64,000 nt of DNA from JAAYBQ01 sp035403465 (GTDB lineage Bacteria > Spirochaetota > UBA4802 > UBA5550), in NCBI GenBank assembly GCA_035403465.1, contig DAONFG010000010.1:13381-77380 (forward strand), read 5' to 3'. Shown piece after piece: positions 18,467-26,345 of this stretch. The notes under the pieces were generated by a model. That model saw only the letters and a program-made list of their open reading frames with translations. It ran no database searches and was not told the origin of the DNA. The position numbers and the translations under genes were made by a program. The first letter of the stretch is position 1; the number at the start of each line of letters is the position of its first letter.

Positions 18467-19174
18467 ATGAAAAAAATATTTTTAATGACAGCTGTTCTTA
18501 TTCTTCCTGCCCTGTTCCTGGCAATGTGCAAAGACCAGGCCGGGAATACAACAAGGCAGGCGTACATAATATCAGTTGATGGGGCATCGGTTAAAAAGTC
18601 TGCTGATACTGCCTCGGAAAGTATATGCGTGATACCTTTCGGGTGCCCGGTGGAAGTAGCTGATAATACCGGGGCAGCTGATTCTTCAAAGGGATGGTCA
18701 AAGGCAAGGTGGGAGTCAACGGAGGGCTGGGTACGTAAAGACGGCACGGGTGACATTAAGTCTGTACAGGACAGGATAAGTGTTTCAGGGCACGAGGAGA
18801 AGAAGTATCTTTCTGAAAAGGTGAACAGGGCGTTTGACGGGATGTATTCTATCACCCGGACATTTTTTTATACAGGCGGCGAGATGGAGCCCGCATCGAT
18901 GCTTTTTTTAAGCAACGGTGTACTTGCGCTTAATTCAACCATATTCTCAGAGAAGCAGCAGATTAATTACTTCAGCTATGAGTTCCTCAGCGACGGGAGG
19001 CTGCTGAAAATCTATTTTTCCGATGACAGCCGTGTAAACTTTGCCGAATACAGGGTTGTAGAGGAGGGTAACAGCTCGGTATTCAGGATCGATGATAATG
19101 AAAAGAGTATAATATACCAGGTTAAGGAGGGCAGTGTGAACTTCTTTAACTGGGTGTTCATTGAGAAGAAGTAG
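18467..19174 (+). CDS. SH3-domain lipoprotein
   Basis: This 235-residue lipoprotein has a signal peptide ending in LAMC (lipidated Cys21). Residues ~32-95 form one bacterial SH3-like module (AYIISVDGASVKKSAD... EGWVRKDG). The C-terminal ~130 residues, from about 105 on, are a beta-rich region (MYSITRTFFYTGGEMEPASM, LLKIYFSDDSRVNFAEYRVV) without a family I recognise. It starts four bases after the ankyrin gene and closes the M23-ankyrin-SH3 set. Sharing of SH3 modules with the first gene suggests both work on the cell wall. Confidence 0.82.
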   Translation: MKKIFLMTAVLILPALFLAMCKDQAGNTTRQAYIISVDGASVKKSADTASESICVIPFGCPVEVADNTGAADSSKGWSKARWESTEGWVRKDGTGDIKSVQDRISVSGHEEKKYLSEKVNRAFDGMYSITRTFFYTGGEMEPASMLFLSNGVLALNSTIFSEKQQINYFSYEFLSDGRLLKIYFSDDSRVNFAEYRVVEEGNSSVFRIDDNEKSIIYQVKEGSVNFFNWVFIEKK

Positions 19175-19280
19175 CGTGCTTAATCATTGACATTTTAGAA
19201 GGCTGTTTTAATCAGTACACATCGTTAAGAATTTACATAGGACCTGAATTATGAATGTTCTTGTGTATGCTTAACATTTA

Positions 19281-19350
19281 TGTCATTCCCGTGAAGACGG
19301 GAATCTATTTTTTACTGAAACTATGGATATCCGCCTGCGCGGGTATGACA
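19281..19350. repeat. TGTCATTCCCG-type inverted repeat, copy 1
   Basis: TGTCATTCCC opens and GGGTATGACA closes the element, complementary apart from one base, with a GTGAAGACGGGAATC-type inner arm. It matches the elements at 42484 and 63899. It lies between the SH3 lipoprotein gene and a small membrane protein gene. Confidence 0.65.
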
Positions 19351-19380
19351 GATTTGTATCAAAATAGAGGGGTGTGAACC

Positions 19381-19674
19381 ATGAGTTTTGTTATTCTGCT
19401 TTTTATATTCGGAATGATCTATATAAGCCTGAAAAAATATTCGAGCATGATCTCTGCAGCGTCCACAATTCTGCTGCTCTTCGGCCTTACCACTGCTTTT
19501 TTTCTTTATGGACTCTCCATGCTCTCTGAGGGTGAAACATTTATAGTTGTCAATACCAGGATCAACGCCCTTGCATTTTATCACTTCTGTGTAACATGGT
19601 ACGTTGCGGATTTATTCTGTACATACAGGGTCCTGAGACTTTACAGGGAGTATGTGAAAATAAACAGCAGGTAA
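19381..19674 (+). CDS. Small three-helix membrane protein of unknown function
   Basis: This 97-residue protein has three hydrophobic segments: ~2-16 (SFVILLFIFGMIYIS), ~21-46 (SMISAASTILLLFGLTTAFF) and ~60-82 (FYHFCVTWYVADLFCTYRVL). A GAGGGG site lies just upstream of the ATG, which supports a real gene. It converges with the M50 protease gene, with only three bases between stops. I do not recognise a family. An opposite-strand frame over the same DNA is open but lacks such a signal. Confidence 0.6.
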   Translation: MSFVILLFIFGMIYISLKKYSSMISAASTILLLFGLTTAFFLYGLSMLSEGETFIVVNTRINALAFYHFCVTWYVADLFCTYRVLRLYREYVKINSR

Positions 19675-19677
19675 ACT

Positions 19678-20628
19678 TCAGATTATAGTCACAGGCACCG
19701 GGATAAAAGTCAGGAGGAGTATGATCATGCAGACCCAGCCCGTGACCTTTTCAGCAAGTGTCAAATCCTCCCCCGTGTCATGAATATACGGGTGACCTAC
19801 CATAACCAGGAATAGAATTATTATTACCCAGACTATCCAGCCCGGCCAGTAAAAGCTGAGAAAAACGAGCGCTGCAAGAAAAATCCACCCTGCGTAGCGT
19901 TGCCTTTTACCTATGAGTGAGTATAGTATGTGTCCGCCATCAAGCTGGCCTACCGGCATCAGGTTAAGCGTTGTGAGCAGAAAACCTATCCATCCCGCGA
20001 ATGCAACAGGGTGAAGAAACAGGTCGCTTCCCTGCGCAATATTTCCATGGACCTGGTGAATAATAAACGAGAAAAGGAGTGAATCGCCGAATGAAAGTAC
20101 ACTCCCTTCTTCAAATGGGAGTACCGGCTGTACCTGTGAAAGATATATTCCTGTAATTACAGCAGCGAGGCTTACAATAAACCCGGGAAGCGGGCCCATG
20201 GCGCCTATATAGAACAGGGCGCGCCTGTCCGGTATGGGTGACCTGGTTTTGATGACCGCACCCATTGTCCCGATCAGCGACGGGAAGGGAATGAAGTATG
20301 GCAGAGTGGCATCAACACCGAACCTCCTTGCGGCAAAGTAATGTCCGAATTCATGGGCTGAGAGTATAGCCATGATGGTACATGAGTACTGCAGCCCGCT
20401 GAATATGCTGCCGCTCAGGGATTCAGAGAGCCGGGGCTGCGCAAGCGTGGTAGTAATGAATGTCGTGATGAACAGCAGTATGTTTATCCATATCCGGTCT
20501 TTGCGGATTTTATGGTAAACAAAATCTTCCGGCAGTACATGTGATTCTGAACGTTTCCCCCCGGCGCCGTAGTTCAGTTTGTTAAAGTATGCTATGAAAA
20601 AATTCTTCAGGCGCCGGGTGTTCACCAT
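19678..20628 (-). CDS. M50 family intramembrane metalloprotease
   Basis: This is a site-2-protease-like membrane peptidase of 316 residues. The zinc site is HEFGH at residues 92-96 in the first core helix, and the third ligand is Asp230 in NLMPVGQLDGGH (222-233). Around six to eight membrane helices can be counted, and the arrangement resembles the EGY1-like/slr0643 subgroup, which lacks a PDZ domain. Such enzymes cut transmembrane segments of regulators. It is the last of three minus-strand genes (LysM lipoprotein, propeller protein, protease) and starts two bases after the preceding stop. Substrate unknown; the two envelope neighbours are candidates for functional links. Confidence 0.87.
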   Translation of the reverse strand: MVNTRRLKNFFIAYFNKLNYGAGGKRSESHVLPEDFVYHKIRKDRIWINILLFITTFITTTLAQPRLSESLSGSIFSGLQYSCTIMAILSAHEFGHYFAARRFGVDATLPYFIPFPSLIGTMGAVIKTRSPIPDRRALFYIGAMGPLPGFIVSLAAVITGIYLSQVQPVLPFEEGSVLSFGDSLLFSFIIHQVHGNIAQGSDLFLHPVAFAGWIGFLLTTLNLMPVGQLDGGHILYSLIGKRQRYAGWIFLAALVFLSFYWPGWIVWVIIILFLVMVGHPYIHDTGEDLTLAEKVTGWVCMIILLLTFIPVPVTII

Positions 20629-20630
20629 AC

Positions 20631-21821
20631 CTAGTCCATTGTCCTTATGAAATTTTCGTACAACCTGATCTTTTTTTCAATATATGTCTTCGAGTAGTCA
20701 TTCTGCCATGAGTCATTTTTTTTAAGCGCTGATTTATAGATCAACCTGATGGTCTCGGCGTTCCTGCGTACAGCCAGCCTGTTTTTCTGCAGCATGTTCA
20801 GGCTGGTGACGTAAAGCCTGCCGCGGTATATAGAGGTGAACTTGCGGCCGTCAGGTGAAAAGTAAACCTCTTCGCCTTCGATCCCGGTGTCTTTGCGTTT
20901 GAGTTCGTTGCCCGAAAAAAATATTATCATCTGGTTGTCAAGGCATGTGAGCATGCCCGCTTCCCGCGAGAAGTTTATATCGGGATTAAGAGTCCCGGAA
21001 ATTATGACAGCTTTTTTACGGGCAGATGAATCGTAGACATTTACAGAGTATTCGCCTGCCCCGCCTCCGCAGTAGGCAAACTTTGAGTTGCTTATCCAGC
21101 AAAGGTCCGAGGGAGACACTATCCCGGTGATGTCTGACGCTGATGAACCTGATAAAAGCCTGGCATTGTAAGAACCGCCTTTACCTGTAATCAGCAGGCT
21201 CCTCTTTGCGTCAGGGGAAATAAATGAAAGAACAGGTTCGCCAATTTCAATCTCTTTATACCTTGAGGCCGGAACCATCACCTCCTTGACGTCGCCCATG
21301 GGATTCATGCGCACAAGCCCGTTCCTTCCATGTATGAGTATGGAGTCGCTTCCGGGGATCATCGTGTAATCAAGAAAAAAATATGGAGATGAGTGTTTAA
21401 CAGCCGGACTGCCCCTCAGGCCGATAAGCCAGATGACTGCTGCCGGCCCGGACTCGCTGTATTCCAGGGTCTTGACAACAAAAGTATCCCTGGATGAATT
21501 CATCGATGAAGATGTTACTGTTCCGTTAAACCTGGCCAGTTCAATTTTCTTCCCGCTGTTCCGGTTGTAGGTGAGAACTATGTTTACCGCATTGTATTCC
21601 CTTATGTAGACAATCGTCTCACCGTCAGCCCATTCCGCGTAGATTGCCCTTGTATCAACAGCCAGTGAAGAGATCTCCGAATAGATTTTTTCCTTGGCCT
21701 GTGTAAGTTGCGAGTATATTGCGTTCTGGGGATTAATGTATATCCGGTCTAAATCAATGTCCCTCGGTGCGAGAGGGACATTGGCAAGCAAAAGCGCTGT
21801 AACAAGAAAAAATTTTTTCAT
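20631..21821 (-). CDS. Secreted beta-propeller-like protein of unknown function
   Basis: This 396-residue protein has an N-terminal hydrophobic signal (KKFFLVTALLLANVPLA) and then repeated beta-strand blocks of the TolB/WD40-like kind, such as SFISPDAKRSLLITG, CWISNSKFAYCGGG and VYFSPDGRKFTSIYRGRLYV. A C-terminal helical tail follows (residues ~345-396). The SPD-R and N-S-K-F patterns suit a propeller, but blade number is uncertain and no close family is recognised. Its ATG directly abuts the TAG of the LysM lipoprotein gene, so the two are translationally coupled. Confidence 0.68.
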   Translation of the reverse strand: MKKFFLVTALLLANVPLAPRDIDLDRIYINPQNAIYSQLTQAKEKIYSEISSLAVDTRAIYAEWADGETIVYIREYNAVNIVLTYNRNSGKKIELARFNGTVTSSSMNSSRDTFVVKTLEYSESGPAAVIWLIGLRGSPAVKHSSPYFFLDYTMIPGSDSILIHGRNGLVRMNPMGDVKEVMVPASRYKEIEIGEPVLSFISPDAKRSLLITGKGGSYNARLLSGSSASDITGIVSPSDLCWISNSKFAYCGGGAGEYSVNVYDSSARKKAVIISGTLNPDINFSREAGMLTCLDNQMIIFFSGNELKRKDTGIEGEEVYFSPDGRKFTSIYRGRLYVTSLNMLQKNRLAVRRNAETIRLIYKSALKKNDSWQNDYSKTYIEKKIRLYENFIRTMD

Positions 21822-23327
21822 CTATTTGGAAGCACCGTCCCCGCTGTTCGATTTTTCTTTCTGGATCATATCTCTAAGCTCTTTTTTACCCGGCTTTTTG
21901 TCCGGCTTGGGTGGGATTTTAAATTTCTGCCCCGGGAAGATAAGGTCAGGATTTTTAATCTGGTCCCTGTTAGCCACGTATATTAACGGCCATAGCGAAG
22001 CATCGTTGTAAACCTTCTGAGAAATTCTCCACAGGCAGTCAGTATCTTTTTTTCGCCACTGCACAGTATAGAATTCTCCTTTAGTCTCCTGTGTGCCCTG
22101 GTCAGCAGTTGTTGTATCCGAATTTGCATCTGATACGGTTACATCTGTTGTGGTTGAATCGGTCTCGAGAGAGTTCAGGACAGCAGCTATTATTGTTTCA
22201 GCCTCGTCAGCTTTACTTATTGCATCATTATAATTTTCAGACGATGACAGTTCCTTCCCTTCGTTGATAAGTGATTCGGCAGTGCCCAGGTTCCCGGTGT
22301 ATTTCCCTGCCGTATCCTTTTCTTTTGCGGAAGCCAGCATTTTTTCCGCGTTGGCAATGGCCTCGTCAGCGGAACCCTTTTTGAGCTTGTTCTCTGTACC
22401 GGCAATGAGTTCCTTTGCGGAATTTATACGCATCTCTGCGTCAGAAATGTTGTCCTGCTCAAGTGCGGTCTCTGCGCCGTTAAGTTCAAGCATGGCATTA
22501 TCAAGGTCAGCTGCTACTGTTTCCGGGTTCTTGCCGCTCCTGATACTCTCCAGCTTACTGCGGAGCGATACAATCTCGGACGCGAGTTTTTTCTTTTTGA
22601 TAGCTTTCTCTGCCAGGTCAAGGGCTGCTTTGGCTTTATCAAGTTCGGAATAGGCTGTGCGGAAATCGCGTGAGTCCCTGGCGTCGGTGGCCATTGTCAG
22701 TGCGCCTGCCGCAGCTTTGAGTTCCGCATCAGCGGCATCTGCCATCTCATCGTTTTTAAGGCCAAGGTGCCTGCTTCCTGCATCAGAGAGTTCGCTGTCG
22801 AGGGATGATGAATTCTGGAGTGAATCATCACAGGCCTCCCTTGCCAGTGTCTCAGCTTCAACAGCAAGATCTGCAGCTTTGCGGAATTCACCGGCATCGT
22901 ACGCCGATTTGGCTTCGTTGTTTACTTCACCTGCCCTGGCGAATTTTTCAGGTGAAAACTTCCCGGCGAAAAGTTTATCTGCCTCGCTATATTTTTCATC
23001 GGCAGCGGAAAGCTTCTCCTGCGCAAAAAGCGGCAGAGATTTCTGTTCGGCGATTTTTGCAGTCTCAACTGCCAGGATGGCTGATTTCTTTGCGGAGTCT
23101 GCCTCCTCTTTTACTACTTCATCGTGAGACTGCTTTACAAGGGCTTCGGCTTTGCCAAGTTCATCGGGGCTGTGTTTTTCAGCATCAACCTCCTTTGCAG
23201 ACTGTATCGCGGCCCTTGCGTCTGCAAGTTCCTGTACCGGTATGTCATTCTGACATGCAAAGAAAAGCAGCGCAGCCAAAGGAAGTACCAGGTGCTTTTT
23301 GTTAAAAAGTAATATAAGCTTTTTCAT
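21822..23327 (-). CDS. LysM-domain lipoprotein with long helical repeat region
   Basis: This is a 501-residue peptidoglycan-binding lipoprotein. The signal peptide ends in FFAC (Cys25). Residues ~30-390 are Ala/Glu/Lys/Asp-rich helices of tetratricopeptide-like or DUF4398-like style (for example SPDELGKAEALVKQSHDEV). A Thr/Asp-rich linker leads into a C-terminal LysM domain (~420-480) containing DCLWRISQKVYNDASLWPLI and NPDLIFPGQKFKIPP. The anchor plus LysM suggests a tether between outer membrane and cell wall. It heads a three-gene set with the propeller and M50 genes. A GC-rich repeat (23389-23452) lies in the leader. Confidence 0.85.
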   Translation of the reverse strand: MKKLILLFNKKHLVLPLAALLFFACQNDIPVQELADARAAIQSAKEVDAEKHSPDELGKAEALVKQSHDEVVKEEADSAKKSAILAVETAKIAEQKSLPLFAQEKLSAADEKYSEADKLFAGKFSPEKFARAGEVNNEAKSAYDAGEFRKAADLAVEAETLAREACDDSLQNSSSLDSELSDAGSRHLGLKNDEMADAADAELKAAAGALTMATDARDSRDFRTAYSELDKAKAALDLAEKAIKKKKLASEIVSLRSKLESIRSGKNPETVAADLDNAMLELNGAETALEQDNISDAEMRINSAKELIAGTENKLKKGSADEAIANAEKMLASAKEKDTAGKYTGNLGTAESLINEGKELSSSENYNDAISKADEAETIIAAVLNSLETDSTTTDVTVSDANSDTTTADQGTQETKGEFYTVQWRKKDTDCLWRISQKVYNDASLWPLIYVANRDQIKNPDLIFPGQKFKIPPKPDKKPGKKELRDMIQKEKSNSGDGASK

Positions 23328-23388
23328 GAGAAACTCCGTTTGCGAAAAATATAAATTTATAGAAATGTTGTGAATCGATTTTTTACAA

Positions 23389-23452
23389 CGGGGTTAAGGG
23401 TGCATCCCCTTAAAAAAATCCCCGCAGGGCTCTCTGCGAGCGTGAGACATGG
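23389..23452 (+). repeat. Dispersed GC-rich double-hairpin repeat, copy B (diverged)
   Basis: This copy has AAGGGTGCATCCCCTT followed by AAAAAATCCCCGCAGGGCTC, matching the order of blocks in the copies at 2041 and 57918, but lacks a clear third block. It is upstream of the LysM lipoprotein gene. Confidence 0.55.
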
Positions 23453-23603
23453 TTTCCCAACAATTCATGTATAAAAAAACGTATACAATGAAATATACCG
23501 GGATAAGTCTGCATGTCAATTTCTTTTATTTAATTTGCTCTTATTCTGGCAAATAGGGCCTGAATGCCTTATGTCGTATTATGTGCAGAATCGGGGGAAT
23601 GAA

Positions 23604-24200
23604 CTACAGCACCCTCTCTTTCATAAACACAAAGAGATCCTCAATCATCAGTTTGATGTTCGCGATAATATCCTTATCATGTTCATGCTCGGCTGTGTCG
23701 CTCACGATCTTCCAGAGGTAGCCCTTAACTTTATGCACGCGGCAGGCCTGGATAAATCCCGCACCCTCCATGTCAACCAGTTCCGCGGCCTGGCCCACAC
23801 GTTCGCGTTCGCCGCGCGTTATAACAGGCCGGTCCAGCGTTGCAAGGGAAGCCTCATTGAAACCTTCAAGCCTGTCAGCAGCAATCTTCCGGATCTCTCT
23901 TTTCATGAGCCCGGGCCTGTCCCAGTCAATGATCTCTTTTATGTGATAGATCTCCCCGGCGTTGATTCCGTCACGCAGCGCACCTGCGGCGCCCGGATTA
24001 TGAAGCACTGAAATATTTTTTTCACGGATAAGATGAGCCGCTGCCAGCGCCGCGTTGACCTTGCCGATTCCCGAGATCACAAGTGCCAGGTCACCACTGG
24101 TGTATAAGGGGAACGGCTCACGCGTTTCCTGGACCATGGACAGTCCATGAATAAAAGGCGCAGCCTCGAGCATGGTTGCCATTACAATACCTGTATGCAT
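23604..24200 (-). CDS. Purine nucleosidase/phosphorylase-fold enzyme (MTAN or futalosine hydrolase-like)
   Basis: This 198-residue protein belongs to the nucleoside phosphorylase-I superfamily, which splits N-glycosidic bonds of nucleosides. Marks are the ISGIGKVNAALAAAHLI glycine loop, LHNPGAAGALRDGINAGEIY, and the VDMEGAGF motif whose Met-Glu holds the ribose. The catalytic Asp is probably in WKIVSDTAEHE. It is shorter than typical MTA/SAH nucleosidase (~230 residues). Futalosine hydrolase (MqnB) is an equally good guess. No menaquinone genes are nearby, and it stands alone. Confidence 0.75.
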   Translation of the reverse strand: MHTGIVMATMLEAAPFIHGLSMVQETREPFPLYTSGDLALVISGIGKVNAALAAAHLIREKNISVLHNPGAAGALRDGINAGEIYHIKEIIDWDRPGLMKREIRKIAADRLEGFNEASLATLDRPVITRGERERVGQAAELVDMEGAGFIQACRVHKVKGYLWKIVSDTAEHEHDKDIIANIKLMIEDLFVFMKERVL

Positions 24201-24277
24201 CTTATTATACCCCTGCGATAAGTATGAATTGATGATGTTTGGTGGTCAATGAAAAAAGATTTTGTGATGCAGATGCC

Positions 24278-24303
24278 GGGGCGGATATAATCTCTTCCGC
24301 CCC
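24278..24303. repeat. GC-rich hairpin downstream of the small lipoprotein gene
   Basis: GGGGCGGA (24278-24285) pairs exactly with TCCGCCCC (24296-24303). It lies 21 bases after the stop of the small lipoprotein gene on the minus strand. No T-run follows directly, so it is a weak terminator or 3'-end stabiliser. Confidence 0.5.
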
Positions 24304-24323
24304 GCATAAACTAATGCAGCTTT

Positions 24324-24551
24324 TTATTTCACAACAATTGCAACAACTGTAGACTCATACGCGCCGTAACTGTTTGTCAGCTCTGTCCATGTTCCATTCT
24401 TCCAGTAGCCGGCAACATAGGTACTGTCATTTTTACAGGAACCCGCGGCGTAAATATCAGGGCTGCCGCCTGATGAACCGCCGCCGCAATAATTTAGAAG
24501 CAGCAGACTGCTTAGAAGTATTGATGCCAGGAATTTAAAATTTGCCTTCAT
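24324..24551 (-). CDS. Small lipoprotein with one YWKNGT-type repeat
   Basis: This 75-residue lipoprotein has a signal peptide ending in LNYC (Cys22), a Gly/Ser linker, and a single unit DIYAAG...YVAGYWKNGTWTELTN. That unit resembles the beta repeat found many times in longer secreted proteins of some bacteria ('vYVAGY..YWKNGT' repeats). Here only one unit is present and the frame closes right after it, so the gene may be a reduced or truncated relative. A usual ATG with AGAAAT upstream supports translation. Function unknown. Confidence 0.6.
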   Translation of the reverse strand: MKANFKFLASILLSSLLLLNYCGGGSSGGSPDIYAAGSCKNDSTYVAGYWKNGTWTELTNSYGAYESTVVAIVVK

Positions 24552-24698
24552 TTATTTCTCCATTGTTAAAAATATGAATCATATTAGATATATTATGGGC
24601 CTGATTAAATTTTCCTGCATCGGGGAAAACACGTAGTTATAATATTTTCATGAAAACCTGCTGTAAAATATTTGTTGAAACAACATGGCGTGTATGCT

Positions 24699-25982
24699 AT
24701 GGATATACAGGCTGAACATGGGAACACAATAAAAGATATGAGCAAGTACACGCTTATTACATCAATACTGTCGCTATTATGGTGTTACCTGGGGTATAAA
24801 ACCGTAATGCACAAATATAAAAATAACACTCATGTGTTATTCGGCGTGTTATGCTTTTCAATGATAATCTGGACATTCTTCATCGGTATCACCTATTCCC
24901 TTGATAGCATGGATTTGATTATTCTATCTCTTAAAACCGGGTATACCGGCGGGTTTCTCTATGCGCCTGTTATTTTTCATTTCTACCTCATACTAAGCGG
25001 AACTGAAATAAAAACCTGTTACCTGGTACTGAATTACCTCCCCTATATTTTCCTGATTATATCCAACTGGATTGATTTTTTTATCTTCAGCGAGGTAACA
25101 AGGTTTGGGGATGAATGGCTTGGTATTCTGAATACCGGCAGCATCCGGATGTACTTATATATAGTCCTGCTGCTGGTCACATTTTTACTTGCTGTTTTTG
25201 TCCTGTTTAAATGGAACCGTACAACAAAGAGCAACAAGGAGAGAATACAATCCAGGCACATGATTGTGTTTTTCAGTATCAGCTGCCTTGCGTGCTATGT
25301 ATTGACCTGCATCCTCCCTTTTTTCAGGATTTATCAATACCAGTTTATAGGCATGGCACTTATGCAGTTATTTGTTCTCGGTCTGTACTTCATGGTGTTC
25401 ACGTTCAGGTTTATGAACCTGGCCTCGGTTTTGCCGTTTGATGAAATCATAGCCAATATCAGTGAAATTGTCTTTGTACTGGATATGGACCTGCGGATTA
25501 TAAAGACGAACAAGACAGCTGATATGATATTAAGGGAGTCCAATTGGGATGCGGCAAATCGTTCATTCCCCGGAATATTAACTGACAGCAGGGAGTTCGT
25601 CAAAAGCATAAAGAATATTGTTGATGGCAGGATCGATAATTTTATTGCGCTGCTGAATTTCAGTACAGTAACGGGAAACATGGCTGTGAAGACCTATATT
25701 TCCTGTATAAAGGACAGGTTTAATGATATTTCAGGCTTTCTTATTATTTCAAGCGAGCTCAGGGATGTGGAAAAATTCCGTAAGATCTATATGATTACAG
25801 ACAGGGAGCTTGAGATTACAGGACTGATAGTATCAGGTCTATCTTATAAGGAGATATCCGGCAAACTGGGAATATCGGAAAGAACAGTGGAGAGACATCT
25901 GACCAATATATATAACAAGCTTGGTATCAATAATAAAATTGAACTCTACCGGATTGCCGGAGAATACAATATCAGAATCTGA
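24699..25982 (+). CDS. Membrane-bound LuxR-type transcription regulator with 7-TM sensor
   Basis: This protein of about 427 residues joins a multi-helix membrane sensor to a DNA-binding domain. Residues ~15-245 carry about seven hydrophobic helices, like the 7TM input region of some histidine kinases. Residues ~250-350 look like a PAS fold (DEIIANISEIVFVLDMDLRI). The C-terminus is a LuxR helix-turn-helix: LTDRELEITGLIVSGLSYKEI-like, with GISERTVERHLTNIYNKLG. It would read a membrane or PAS signal and regulate genes directly without a kinase. The start is uncertain: a TTG at 24672, the ATG at 24699 and an ATG at 24738 are all possible and none has a strong ribosome site. Confidence 0.83.
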   Translation: MDIQAEHGNTIKDMSKYTLITSILSLLWCYLGYKTVMHKYKNNTHVLFGVLCFSMIIWTFFIGITYSLDSMDLIILSLKTGYTGGFLYAPVIFHFYLILSGTEIKTCYLVLNYLPYIFLIISNWIDFFIFSEVTRFGDEWLGILNTGSIRMYLYIVLLLVTFLLAVFVLFKWNRTTKSNKERIQSRHMIVFFSISCLACYVLTCILPFFRIYQYQFIGMALMQLFVLGLYFMVFTFRFMNLASVLPFDEIIANISEIVFVLDMDLRIIKTNKTADMILRESNWDAANRSFPGILTDSREFVKSIKNIVDGRIDNFIALLNFSTVTGNMAVKTYISCIKDRFNDISGFLIISSELRDVEKFRKIYMITDRELEITGLIVSGLSYKEISGKLGISERTVERHLTNIYNKLGINNKIELYRIAGEYNIRI

Positions 25983-26345
25983 CAAAGCCTTATTTATCCG
26001 GAGGGTCTGCTTCCGTTTCTCCCGGCCTCCAGCACGTTATGCCGATCCATTTCATCTCCGTTCATGCCGGCATTCAGCTCCTGTTCTGCCGTTTTACATA
26101 CGGGAGTACAGGGCTGTGCTGAAACATGTCCGGTTAAAAAAATATTGACAAAATGAGTCACGGGGAAAGCCTTAATATTTACTTAAAAAACCGTAATAAC
26201 CGGGTTTTAGGGGCTTTTTGCCACAGAGACACAGAGGTTAAAATAGTGAAACTCTGTGGCCTGCCTGTTAAATTCTGTGCCAGTTACAGTTACTTCTGAT
26301 TTAAGATTTTTGATTAAGTATCTCCGGATACACAACGAGGACATT
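25983..26345 (+). promoter_or_regulatory. 363-base leader region of ileS with hairpin
   Basis: A perfect TTGACA occurs at 26145-26150, but TAATAT follows only after 22 bases. A hairpin is formed by CCACAGAG (26221-26228) and CTCTGTGG (26252-26259), part of an often repeated CCACAGAGACACAGAGG-type sequence. I looked for a T-box (specifier loop, conserved T-box sequence, terminator) and did not find one. Confidence 0.4.

Noticed and set aside
19321..19584. 87-codon minus-strand frame opposite the small membrane protein
   Set aside because: It begins in the inverted repeat region, has no ribosome site, and the plus-strand frame has a good GAGGGG and membrane-protein composition.
22264..23127. 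Long Ser/Ala-rich plus-strand frames opposite the LysM lipoprotein
   Set aside because: They mirror the Ala/Glu/Lys helices of the real gene and have no family match or start signal.
25983..26345. T-box riboswitch in front of ileS
   Set aside because: The leader is long enough, but there is no T-box sequence and no terminator before the start codon.
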